Assembly: GCF_014145635.1 (NCBI RefSeq)
Contig: NZ_JACHTC010000003.1
Location: 248,001-312,000 of the forward strand
Source: Myroides sp. WP-1
Lineage (GTDB): Bacteria > Bacteroidota > Bacteroidia > Flavobacteriales > Flavobacteriaceae
Reading direction: 5' to 3'
DNA length: 64,000 nt
Below are positions 7,464-15,281 of the stretch, one piece after another. The translations under genes were made by a program, and so were the position numbers. The number at the start of each line of letters is the position of its first letter. Position 1 is the first letter of the stretch. Under the pieces are notes generated by a model, which worked only from the letters and a program-made list of their open reading frames with translations, searched no databases and was not told the origin of the DNA.

Positions 7464-9656
7464 TTAAAATTTCAACGTCAATCCGGCTAAAATATTAAAC
7501 GTTGCTTGTGGATAATAACCAGCTCCATCAATCATAACCATTTTATTTTGTTCCCCTTCAACATAATCTGACCAATAATATCCGTTAGAAATGTAATTGA
7601 CATCAAAGATATTGTTAGCTAAGACCGATACTGCGATACTCTTAAACCACTTCTTCACTGGAAACTCATAGCTTAGATTTACATCATTAACAAAGTACGA
7701 ATCGAGTTTGGAGTTTTTCGTTTCGATGTTTGACATATACTGTTCGCCAACAAATTTTGTTAATAACGATATACTCATCCCCTCCATTGGCATATAAGTC
7801 AAGGCATTCGAAGCTATGAAATCAGGAGAAAAAGCAATTGATTTTGTTCCAAAATACTGCATTTCACCCTCCCATAAGTAATATAAATCTTTATTCTTAT
7901 TCGAGCTTATGGTAACACTTGGATTCCAATATAATTTTTCCATCAATTTTACATTCGCGTCAATTTCAATTCCAAAACGGTAACTATCTTCGATATTTTC
8001 GCGCACCGATGCTCCAACATCATTTAGCTCCCCTGTCAATACCAATTGATCTTTGTACTTCATGTAAAATGCATTGACATTAATAGCTGCATTTGGTGTA
8101 TTAAATCTCCATCCTAGTTCAAAATCATCTAATTTTTCAGCCTTAGGCATGTGTGTTTTACGCCCTTCATAATCATTTCGGTTGGGTTCTTTATTCGCTC
8201 TAGCATAAGAGAAATACAGTTGATTTTCATCATTTACTTGAAAAGTCACTCCTGCTTTTGGATTCAAAAAGTTGAATTTATCATTGACTAACCCCGTATC
8301 TAATCCATTGGCTTCATACGTTACTCTTCGGTATTGCATATCACCGTATAAACTCCATTGGTCTGCAAATTGCCAGGTCGCTTTAGCAAAGAAATTCACA
8401 TCAGTTTTCACTGCATGATCGCGATAATACTCCTGTTTATAATCAAATTTCACAGGCTGTTTAGCCCACAGCAAGGTTCCGAAGTGATCTCCTTCATATT
8501 TATTCGCTCCACCTCCTAAGACAACTTGCAAGGTCTCCGTTTTATAGTTTGCATTAAACACCATCCCGTAGAAGTGGTTGTCTAACGCTTTACGGCGAAT
8601 TAAATCAGTTTGATTCACTTCTTCACCATTAACAACAATAGGATCCAATCCATAGTCAATGAATGCTTGTTTTCTTTTGTAATTTTCGTAATAGCCATAA
8701 CCTTTAGTATAGTGAAGAGAGACATTTGAGCTCCATAGTTCTGACCATTGTTCGCTCCAGTGGAGTTGATAGTGATCTTGCTTATAATTATCCGTTTCAT
8801 TGTTGTAAAACAGGGTATTTCCTTGATCATCTTTATACTTCCCTGCTGGATTATAGCGTCTTCCGTATTCGTCCATTTCTTCTTGTGTCACTCCGTTCCA
8901 CGCTTGATACGTTTTTTGCTTACCACCAAAAACCAATGCTTTGATCAATGAGGTATTACCAACATAAACTCCTTGTAAGAAATACGATTTTAGATCCGCT
9001 GATGCGCGATCAACATAACCATCTGAATGCACATCCGAGAGACGTCCAGCGATTTCAAATTTATCGTCAATCAGCCCTGTACTAAATTTTACTGTTGATT
9101 TTCGCGTGTTATAACTACCGAAAGAGTTTGCAATTTCACCTGTTGCCTCTTGGGAATAATCATCGGTTTTCAGGTTTAAACTCGCACCGAAAGCTCCTGC
9201 ACCGTTAGTTGATGTTCCGACACCGCGTTGTAATTGCAAGTTTTGAACAGAAGAACCAAAATCGGGCATATTCACCCAAAAAGAGCCGTGAGATTCTCCG
9301 TCGTTATACGGAATTCCGTTTAAGGTTACATTGACGCGAGTAGCATCAGATCCGCGTACTCTAAAGCTTGTATACCCAATTCCATTTCCCGCATCAGTTG
9401 TAGTAACAACCGAGGTCATATTACCCATTAAAACAGGGATGTCCTGTCCTAAATTGCGTTTTGCTACTTGTTTTTTCGATAAATTTTCGTAGGCAATCGG
9501 CGATTTCTCATCCACGCGCACTGCTGATACAACAATTTCGTTTAACGCCGTTTTTTGGATGGAATCTTGTGCAGTTTTGTGTTGTGCCAAACTAGGTATT
9601 ACAGCACCTAAACACAAGCTGAAGATAAATAATGAATTTACAGTTACTTTTTTCAT
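7464..9656 (-). CDS. TonB-dependent outer-membrane receptor under a TPP riboswitch, probable thiamine receptor
   Basis: From the ATG at 9656 the product has 730 residues: a signal peptide (about 1-25, ending SLAQ), a plug domain at about 40-165 (LNEIVVSAVRV TonB-box-like start, FRVRGSDATRVNVTLNGIPYND) and a 22-strand-type barrel ending in the terminal Phe of LAGLTLKF. Frames upstream of 9656 are unlike a signal peptide. Such receptors import scarce ligands across the outer membrane using TonB energy. The leader carries a clear TPP aptamer, so the ligand is inferred to be thiamine or a phosphate ester. A PnuC-type inner-membrane transporter gene lies upstream. Iron-siderophore uptake is the less likely alternative. 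Confidence 0.92.
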   Translation of the reverse strand: MKKVTVNSLFIFSLCLGAVIPSLAQHKTAQDSIQKTALNEIVVSAVRVDEKSPIAYENLSKKQVAKRNLGQDIPVLMGNMTSVVTTTDAGNGIGYTSFRVRGSDATRVNVTLNGIPYNDGESHGSFWVNMPDFGSSVQNLQLQRGVGTSTNGAGAFGASLNLKTDDYSQEATGEIANSFGSYNTRKSTVKFSTGLIDDKFEIAGRLSDVHSDGYVDRASADLKSYFLQGVYVGNTSLIKALVFGGKQKTYQAWNGVTQEEMDEYGRRYNPAGKYKDDQGNTLFYNNETDNYKQDHYQLHWSEQWSELWSSNVSLHYTKGYGYYENYKRKQAFIDYGLDPIVVNGEEVNQTDLIRRKALDNHFYGMVFNANYKTETLQVVLGGGANKYEGDHFGTLLWAKQPVKFDYKQEYYRDHAVKTDVNFFAKATWQFADQWSLYGDMQYRRVTYEANGLDTGLVNDKFNFLNPKAGVTFQVNDENQLYFSYARANKEPNRNDYEGRKTHMPKAEKLDDFELGWRFNTPNAAINVNAFYMKYKDQLVLTGELNDVGASVRENIEDSYRFGIEIDANVKLMEKLYWNPSVTISSNKNKDLYYLWEGEMQYFGTKSIAFSPDFIASNALTYMPMEGMSISLLTKFVGEQYMSNIETKNSKLDSYFVNDVNLSYEFPVKKWFKSIAVSVLANNIFDVNYISNGYYWSDYVEGEQNKMVMIDGAGYYPQATFNILAGLTLKF

Positions 9657-9741
9657 TCGTAAAAATACTTTCACAAATAAAAGGGGCAATTATTGTTTGA
9701 TTAATAATTACACTTTCCCATGCATAGTAGTGACTTGCATT

Positions 9742-9809
9742 GTTTCCCTTGGCAGCATTACCTGCCCAGGTTCTACGGGTATGATCTCAGCCTGTATAGG
9801 CACCCCTTT
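9742..9809 (-). promoter_or_regulatory. TPP (THI-box) riboswitch aptamer
   Basis: On the minus strand, starting at 9809, the THI-box core is readable in order: GGGGTGCC, GGCTGAGATCATACCCGT, AGAACCTG, then the small stem GGCAG-GTAATG-CTGCC and AAGGGAAA. All invariant elements (CTGAGA, ACCCGT, ACCTG, TAATG, GGGA) are present. The outer P1 stem is not obvious in the flanks. It sits in the 5' leader of the TonB-dependent receptor, 86 bases before its start codon. Confidence 0.95.
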
Positions 9810-9822
9810 GAGATTTGAACTG

Positions 9823-9856
9823 CAAATATAGACAGTATTATTTAGAATAAAAACAA
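9823..9856 (-). promoter_or_regulatory. Bacteroidota-type promoter for the riboswitch transcript
   Basis: On the minus strand TTG (9856-9854) is followed after 23 bases by TATATTTG (9830-9823), matching the TTG/TAnnTTTG promoter of this phylum at the upper end of its spacing range. Transcription would begin near 9817, just before the aptamer. Confidence 0.75.
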
Positions 9857-9971
9857 CTGAATGGAGCAATACGATCAAATATTTACTTCCAATCAAAAAG
9901 AAAGAACAACAGCTTAAAAAGACATAACAATGTAGTTTTGTTCTACTTCAAATACATTCTTTCTGAATAAG

Positions 9972-10370
9972 CTACATAATTCGCTTTCTCAAGCTTTTCT
10001 TTAAGGATAATTTTTTATTGCTTTCTTGGTTTTTACGACGGACACTTTTAGGCACCTTTGTTTCTTTTCTAATCTTCTGTTGTACTAACGCAACTTTAAT
10101 TAGCGCTAAAAGCTTCTGTATGACAATTTCTTTATTCTTTACTTGGCTTCTCGTGTCTTCGGCACTCAAAATAATCAAGCCTTCTTTAGACAAGTAGTTT
10201 GCCAATTTCTTTTCTACCCTACTTTTTTCTTCTGAATTCAATAGTGATGATTCGACTAAATTCCAAAACACCACTACTTTAGACGATACTTTATTGACGT
10301 TTTGGCCGCCAGCACCGCTACTACGCACAGCTTTAAATTCAAGCTCTTTGATCAATTCTTGTTTATCCAT
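9972..10370 (-). CDS. arfB: Alternative ribosome-rescue factor ArfB (peptidyl-tRNA hydrolase)
   Basis: A 132-residue protein with the GGQ catalytic motif in the SSGAGGQNVNKVSSKV context near residue 18, which hydrolyses peptidyl-tRNA on stalled ribosomes. The C-terminal tail (about 95-132) is very basic, with KSVRRKNQESNKK and KKSLRKR; this tail senses the empty mRNA channel in ArfB. Its length separates it from full release factors RF1 and RF2. Its start overlaps the end of the pnuC-type gene by 8 bases, so the two are translationally coupled. Its stop lies about 115 bases before the riboswitch promoter. Confidence 0.95.
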   Translation of the reverse strand: MDKQELIKELEFKAVRSSGAGGQNVNKVSSKVVVFWNLVESSLLNSEEKSRVEKKLANYLSKEGLIILSAEDTRSQVKNKEIVIQKLLALIKVALVQQKIRKETKVPKSVRRKNQESNKKLSLKKSLRKRIM

Positions 10371-10986
10371 TACTTGTTTCTGTCTTTAAAATTTTATACC
10401 ATGAAATATAGGCTTGAATCACCAATACCGTAAAGATAATAAACTGAATGGCTAAAATTCCCAATCCACGATATGCATATAGAGGAACAGAAATCACATT
10501 GCCAATCAACCACATGGTCCAATTCTCTATCTTTTTTAGGGCCATATAATACATCCCCAAAAAGAAAACACCTGAGGTAAAGATATCGATATAATTTTCT
10601 GGAGCGATTGGGGTATCTGTTACCCGGTAAACACCATATACGAGAGCAATTGTCACAACAAATACGACAAGGCCAACTCCCTTTTCTCTCTGATTCGTCC
10701 GGCTGATCTTTACAACCTGATCCCCTCCTTTCATTCTCGACCAATTGTACCACCCATACAGGCTCATACAAGAGTAATAGGCATTGAGGATCATATCGCC
10801 GAGATAACCCGCTAAATAGAGCAAATAAACAGTAATAACCGTTGCGATTAACCCCGTTGGGTAAACTAGAATATTTTCTCTTCCAGCATACCAAACACTC
10901 AAAATACCAAAAACAAAGACAATACTCTCTAATCCAATATTGAGCCAGCTCGTATCGCGATAAGCGCCAAAGAAAAATTCAATCAT
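10363..10986 (-). CDS. PnuC-type vitamin transporter, possibly thiamine-specific (PnuT-like)
   Basis: A 207-residue, very hydrophobic protein with about seven membrane helices, the size of PnuC transporters, which move an unphosphorylated vitamin by facilitated diffusion. The family pattern W79-x2-W82 (GWYNW) and a later NWTMWLIGNV are present. PnuC members take nicotinamide riboside, while close relatives (PnuT, PnuX) take thiamine or riboflavin. The riboswitch-controlled receptor gene next door makes thiamine a reasonable guess, but this gene itself lies upstream of the riboswitch, so the substrate is open. It overlaps arfB by 8 bases. Confidence 0.88.
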   Translation of the reverse strand: MIEFFFGAYRDTSWLNIGLESIVFVFGILSVWYAGRENILVYPTGLIATVITVYLLYLAGYLGDMILNAYYSCMSLYGWYNWSRMKGGDQVVKISRTNQREKGVGLVVFVVTIALVYGVYRVTDTPIAPENYIDIFTSGVFFLGMYYMALKKIENWTMWLIGNVISVPLYAYRGLGILAIQFIIFTVLVIQAYISWYKILKTETSNG

Positions 10987-11001
10987 CTGCTATACGATAA
11001 A

Positions 11002-11028
11002 AAAAGCCATACGGTTGGTATGGCTTTT
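11002..11028 (-). terminator. Terminator after the BI-1 family gene
   Basis: An 11-bp stem (AAAAGCCATAC with GTATGGCTTTT) around a short loop, with a run of T on the minus strand, 18 bases after the BI-1 stop. Confidence 0.92.
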
Positions 11029-11046
11029 CGATATACATTATTTTAC

Positions 11047-11754
11047 TTAGTTATTTCTACTCATTAAAATTCTAAGGATATACCAGAATAACAACATTAA
11101 CGAAGCAAACAAACTCAGTGCAGCAGGTATATATTGATCTGCAGCATATTCGTTTTTAATTTGCCATGTTGAATACAAAATTGAACCTGACGCTAAAGCT
11201 ACCATAGCTAAAGAGAACCAAAGTCCTAAATCAAATCCAAACAACATTCCTGCAACGATTGTACCTAAAGCTAGGAAAAAACCAATGGTTAGGATCGAAC
11301 GCATAAAAGAGAAGTTTGCATTTGAACCAAATACTACTCCAGTAAGTCCTAAGAACAAAGCTAAAGTAAGTACACCTGCTTGAACAATAAGTGAAGAATC
11401 ACCCGTCATACTCAATGCGATATACAAAATTGGAACAAACAAGAATGCTTCTGCTAATACGTATAGCATAAAACCAGCGTATTGTTGCGGTTTATTTGCT
11501 GTTTTATAGGTAAGGCTTTGTGCAAACCACGTAACTCCCATAAACGCTCCTAAAATAATTAGCCACGAGAATTTACTCGTTGATAACAGTTGAAGCATCC
11601 CGTTAACGATAAAAGGAGTATTCAATAAAATAGTTTCAAAAACAATAAACGCAAGTACTCCTAAAGCTAAGTTTCCATACGTTCGACGATAAAATTGTGC
11701 TTTCACTGCATCCGATTCGTGAGCAACAGCATAAATAGGTTGATTATCTTCCAT
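11047..11754 (-). CDS. Bax inhibitor-1/YccA family membrane protein
   Basis: A 235-residue protein with seven predicted membrane helices from residue 28 on, the size and layout of the BI-1/YccA family. Recognisable parts are FYRRTYGNLALGVLAFIVFE near the start (read as FYRRTYGNLA then LGVLAFIVFE), GLTGVVFGSNANFSF in the middle and a C-terminal LYSTWQIKNEYAADQYIPAA segment (LYSTWQIKNE, YAADQYIPAA). The acidic pore residues of the pH-sensing calcium-leak channel BsYetJ correspond to this last region. The bacterial role is poorly known: calcium leak or modulation of the FtsH protease. It is preceded by the phosphopantetheinyl transferase gene on the same strand. Confidence 0.92.
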   Translation of the reverse strand: MEDNQPIYAVAHESDAVKAQFYRRTYGNLALGVLAFIVFETILLNTPFIVNGMLQLLSTSKFSWLIILGAFMGVTWFAQSLTYKTANKPQQYAGFMLYVLAEAFLFVPILYIALSMTGDSSLIVQAGVLTLALFLGLTGVVFGSNANFSFMRSILTIGFFLALGTIVAGMLFGFDLGLWFSLAMVALASGSILYSTWQIKNEYAADQYIPAALSLFASLMLLFWYILRILMSRNN

Positions 11755-11793
11755 ACTACTAATTTTTGGTGCAATTTACAAAAAACTGCGCAA

Positions 11794-12417
11794 TTATACT
11801 TTTCTTTTTCCGCTACTAACAATAAGTACATATCCTTCTAATTCGAACGATTGATAAGAGAACGAAGCAACGAAATCTCCTTTGCGGATTTGAGCTTCTT
11901 TTACAACTAGATCAACATTCATATCTTGCGCAAAACTCAAGCTTCTCGAATTACACATTTTATAGAGAGCCTCTTTCACAGACCATATTTCAGTAAAGTA
12001 ATCCCTTTCCGCTGACACATCGGTTGGCGCTAATTTCAATTCGTTGTTGTTGCAAAATTTATTTTTAAGTCGAACAACTTTATCGCGTTTGTATTCGATA
12101 TCGATCCCAATATTTTCTTCGCTGATCGCCACTAAAGCATAGTCAAACGAATGTGAGATTGAAATATAGTGTCCCGAACGCAAACTTGGCTTGCCCTTTT
12201 CGTCATAGATTAAGTCATCATCGTTCATTCCGATTTGCTTCAAAACCTGACGCACAGCAAAAAAAGCTTTTTGATGCTGTTCAATCTTTTTTTTCTCTAA
12301 ACGCTTTTGGCTTTCCTCTGATAAAGTAAGACCTTGTTGGAGCTGTATCAACGATTCTGTGATATGCCAAACATATACAGTTCCCTTTTCTACAGCTATT
12401 TCTTTTACTACTCCCAT
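11794..12417 (-). CDS. 4'-phosphopantetheinyl transferase superfamily protein
   Basis: A 207-residue protein of Sfp-like rather than AcpS-like layout. Family motifs are GKPSLRSGHYISISHS near 75-90, the magnesium-binding GIDIEYKRDKV at about 106, and FTEIWSVKEALYK near 145, in which W, K and E are the conserved residues. It would transfer phosphopantetheine from CoA to a serine of acyl or peptidyl carrier proteins. No carrier protein, polyketide or NRPS gene lies nearby, so it may serve the primary fatty-acid ACP or a distant cluster. It lies 39 bases upstream of the BI-1 gene. Confidence 0.9.
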   Translation of the reverse strand: MGVVKEIAVEKGTVYVWHITESLIQLQQGLTLSEESQKRLEKKKIEQHQKAFFAVRQVLKQIGMNDDDLIYDEKGKPSLRSGHYISISHSFDYALVAISEENIGIDIEYKRDKVVRLKNKFCNNNELKLAPTDVSAERDYFTEIWSVKEALYKMCNSRSLSFAQDMNVDLVVKEAQIRKGDFVASFSYQSFELEGYVLIVSSGKRKV

Positions 12418-12487
12418 AACTATAAAGTCAGCGTAAACGTCCTGACTACGAATGAGTACAAAAATACGATAATGTTGGAAACAAAAA

Positions 12488-12512
12488 AAAGAGCCGCTTT
12501 AGCGACTCTTTT
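12488..12512 (-). terminator. Terminator after the lipocalin-like lipoprotein gene
   Basis: AAAGAG-x2-GCT and AGC-x2-CTCTTT form a stem through a G-T wobble pair with only a two-base loop core; T runs are present on both sides, longest on the minus strand. Confidence 0.85.
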
Positions 12513-12514
12513 TA

Positions 12515-13006
12515 TTATTTCACACGTTGATAGTGTACTCTGACACGCATATTAACCGTGGTAGATCCATTTTCCCCAACTAAATTAGGCACTTGACGAC
12601 TAACAGTTCCTTCAAGAATCATTCCTGCATCATCAATAGAGGCAATAATATACTCTTGTCTTACTTCGCCATTATCGATTACTAATCTGCGGTGATCCAT
12701 CATTTTCCAACGATATGCATCTGGCATATAACGCGTATTACAATCATCTGTATCAAGATCAAGATAGTAAGCTAGATAATTAATAGAATTAGAAGGAAGA
12801 AAATCTAAAACGTCATATTCACAATGTTCAGCTGCTTTTAGACTAACAGTTTCTACAAGCTTATTTCCTTCAAAGCGTTCTTCTTTAATTAACAACCACT
12901 TTCCGTAAAGTTGATCATCAAAGCTTTTCCCTTTATTCGAATCATCGCTTTTTGAACAACCGAAAACGAATAGCAATGAAAATAACCAAAATATTTGTTT
13001 CATCAT
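12515..13006 (-). CDS. Lipocalin-like lipoprotein of unknown function
   Basis: A 163-residue protein with a lipoprotein signal (lipobox cysteine in LFVFGCSKSDD) and a single beta-rich domain that begins LYGKWLLIKEE, the usual opening of small Bacteroidota lipocalin-like domains. It is separated from the SusC/SusD operon by a terminator at 13025-13050 but lies directly downstream on the same strand, so it may be read by leak-through or from its own promoter. A role beside the import system is a guess from position. Confidence 0.7.
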   Translation of the reverse strand: MMKQIFWLFSLLFVFGCSKSDDSNKGKSFDDQLYGKWLLIKEERFEGNKLVETVSLKAAEHCEYDVLDFLPSNSINYLAYYLDLDTDDCNTRYMPDAYRWKMMDHRRLVIDNGEVRQEYIIASIDDAGMILEGTVSRQVPNLVGENGSTTVNMRVRVHYQRVK

Positions 13007-13024
13007 TCATTCAATTTTAAAAGA

Positions 13025-13050
13025 TAAAAGAGGGAAATTTCCCTCTTTTA
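13025..13050 (-). terminator. Terminator of the SusC/SusD operon
   Basis: The palindrome TAAAAGAGGGAAATTTCCCT continued by CTTTTA folds into a stem of about 10 bp with A/T tracts on both sides, 23 bases after the stop of the DUF4302 gene. Confidence 0.88.
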
Positions 13051-13072
13051 CTATTTTGGATTTAAATTAATC

Positions 13073-14356
13073 TTAGAATTTATATGTATCCATTACTACT
13101 CCACCACAATATACAGTCACAACTTTATTTGTGTACTTAACATTATAGCTTTGTTCTTTTAACATTAAATCACCGTAACCGAATAATTCATCGTTTAATT
13201 CCTTAATGTTATTTGGCACATTTGACGTTGCCCAACTACCATTTGACATTTTTCCAGACTTACCAGTATCTGTCAATCTAGCAATATAAGTATAATTCCC
13301 ATTTGGTGTTTGGTATTCAATTTCAACCTTATTGTTTCCAAATTCAAATTGGATACGATCAAGAGTAATTGGTGTAATTAATCTAAGGAATTTCTCAGAA
13401 TTACTAGGAGTACTCATTAAGTGTTCTTTGATAAATCCTATAGTCGTAGTTCCATTAGCAAACATATAGTTTTTATATTCATTCGTCCACACCTCAGGAT
13501 ATTTTACATTTTTAATCTTAACTGCAGTACCTGAACCATTTGAAGAAACAAATTCTTTTGTACTTTCATTCCAATTAAACTCACTGAACTGTTCACCGTC
13601 TACATCAATTGCAGGCTGAACATATAGTCCTGTGTTTGTAAATCCAATTCCTACACCTTTTTTTCCAGGTATTAAATCTTGTGAATCACCATCGTTGAAT
13701 TCTAAAAATCTCAATACTCCAGAATAAGTAGCATCATATTTAGTAACAACTCCTCCTTTATCAACTTCTAAGCTTCTAAAAATAGGATCATCTTCGTTCC
13801 CAATGTTTTTAATTGCTGTTTTTCTGTCTTCAAAGTTTTTCCAATCTTCGCTAGTAGCACGAACAAAACTCATATTTTTCTTAATGTCTCTTGTACCTTT
13901 AAAGAAAATAGAATTTTCATCATGTCCATAGTATCTGTACTGGAACTCACCTTCAAAACCTTTAGCGATTCTAAGGGCAGATTTAGTAGGATCAGATAAT
14001 TCATGAATCCAACTTCTGTCAACAAAAACTAAACTTGTCGTTCCTCTCAATTGAATTTCATATTCTGTTCTCCAAGCCTTGAAACCTTCATCTGCGTGAT
14101 CAGAAACCATAGTAACATGACCGTCTTCCTCAAAAGTCATTAAGAAGGTAAAACCACCTAATGCAGATTCTTGAGTAAAATATTGGAATTTCCAACCATC
14201 TTTAGCACCTACTAAAAGGTCTTTTAATTCTTTTGCTTGTTCTTGTTCGCGTTCAATAGGATTCTGTGAAAACACACTGTCATCACTTTTACAAGAAACA
14301 ACAGCTCCTGAAATCAAAAGAGATAATACTCCTATATTCAATAATCTTTTCATCAT
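13073..14356 (-). CDS. DUF4302 lipoprotein of a SusC/SusD operon
   Basis: A 427-residue lipoprotein (cysteine in GAVVSCKSDDS). The N-terminal block, ERE-x3-KELKDLLVGAKDGWKFQYF with a following GGFTFLMTFEEDGHVTM stretch, is the Bacteroidota DUF4302 pattern; the rest is predicted beta-rich. This family is repeatedly found with SusC, SusD and the HExxH lipoprotein present just upstream, so it is likely a surface-exposed part of the same importer, perhaps ligand binding. No catalytic residues can be named. It is the last gene of the operon, 23 bases after the metallohydrolase gene and followed by a terminator. Confidence 0.87.
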   Translation of the reverse strand: MMKRLLNIGVLSLLISGAVVSCKSDDSVFSQNPIEREQEQAKELKDLLVGAKDGWKFQYFTQESALGGFTFLMTFEEDGHVTMVSDHADEGFKAWRTEYEIQLRGTTSLVFVDRSWIHELSDPTKSALRIAKGFEGEFQYRYYGHDENSIFFKGTRDIKKNMSFVRATSEDWKNFEDRKTAIKNIGNEDDPIFRSLEVDKGGVVTKYDATYSGVLRFLEFNDGDSQDLIPGKKGVGIGFTNTGLYVQPAIDVDGEQFSEFNWNESTKEFVSSNGSGTAVKIKNVKYPEVWTNEYKNYMFANGTTTIGFIKEHLMSTPSNSEKFLRLITPITLDRIQFEFGNNKVEIEYQTPNGNYTYIARLTDTGKSGKMSNGSWATSNVPNNIKELNDELFGYGDLMLKEQSYNVKYTNKVVTVYCGGVVMDTYKF

Positions 14357-14379
14357 AATTTCTAATTTATAACTCTATA

Positions 14380-15258
14380 TTAAAAATTCCCATTTAGAAC
14401 ATCATTTGTATTCTGTTCAGCACGATCTCTTAATTCCCAGAAATCCGTTCCTACGTGTTCTTGATAGTAAGATACAACTAAATCAACTTTAGCAAGGATA
14501 TCAGCTTTAGCACTTGGAGATTTAATTCCTGCTAAAAATTCTTCCCACTCCACTTTCGTTTTCATTAAGATAAATGAAGCTGTTTCAGCGAAATCCTCAT
14601 CATAATTAGAACGAGCATAAGAAGTTACAAAACCTACTTCATTTGATTCCTCATCATCGTACAAGTACCAAGAACTTGTATATAACCCCCCTCTAGAAAT
14701 TGCAGCCCATGCAACACGGTCAAAATCTTTAGTTTGGTTAAGAATGTGAACATACTCATGTTGTACTGTATGCACAAACTGACGAATACTTGCTAAATCA
14801 TCATGTTTAACATAATCTGTATTAAACAATGTGATACGAGCACCACCACCTGCTTCTCCTAAAGTGATTGTATTATCATTATTTACGTTATAACTACCGA
14901 TTAGGTGAAACTGTCTAGGAGCAATTCTCTTCACTAGCTTGTCACCTTCTTTCGCAGCCTGAGCATAACTATCTAACCAAATTTTCTTTACCATTTGAAG
15001 AGCTGGTTTAACATTTTCTTGCTTAGGAGGGAATAACACTTTATCGTAGTAACCGAACGCTTGGTTCCACTTGTAAGTGGCAGCAATATTATATGTCACA
15101 GTGTAGTTATCGTAAATCCATTGATCTAACTCATTTCTATTTTCAGCAGATAGATCAAACCCACTTGGGCCAAGGTCATTATCATTTTCACACCCTACTA
15201 AAGCAAGCCCTACAAGTGATAAAAAACCTATTTTCTTTAAATTTTTATATAAATTCAT
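14380..15258 (-). CDS. Import-associated zinc metallohydrolase lipoprotein (HExxH)
   Basis: A 292-residue lipoprotein with lipobox cysteine C23 (ALVGCEND). The zinc motif is H167-E168-Y-V-H171 (TVQHEYVHILNQ), and E225 in DEDFAETASF about 54 residues later is a good candidate third ligand of a gluzincin-type site. It fits the family described as substrate import-associated zinc metallohydrolase lipoproteins, which occur only beside SusC/SusD-type genes. It probably trims a substrate at the cell surface before uptake; whether that is a peptide is unproven. It follows susD-type by 23 bases and precedes the DUF4302 gene by 23 bases. Confidence 0.9.
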   Translation of the reverse strand: MNLYKNLKKIGFLSLVGLALVGCENDNDLGPSGFDLSAENRNELDQWIYDNYTVTYNIAATYKWNQAFGYYDKVLFPPKQENVKPALQMVKKIWLDSYAQAAKEGDKLVKRIAPRQFHLIGSYNVNNDNTITLGEAGGGARITLFNTDYVKHDDLASIRQFVHTVQHEYVHILNQTKDFDRVAWAAISRGGLYTSSWYLYDDEESNEVGFVTSYARSNYDEDFAETASFILMKTKVEWEEFLAGIKSPSAKADILAKVDLVVSYYQEHVGTDFWELRDRAEQNTNDVLNGNF

Positions 15259-15281
15259 AAGAATCTCTTTTTAATTAATTA

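Noticed and set aside
10394-10894. 166-codon frame overlapping the PnuC-type gene in another frame
   Set aside because: It is rich in Cys, Arg and Trp, typical of an off-frame reading of membrane-protein codons.
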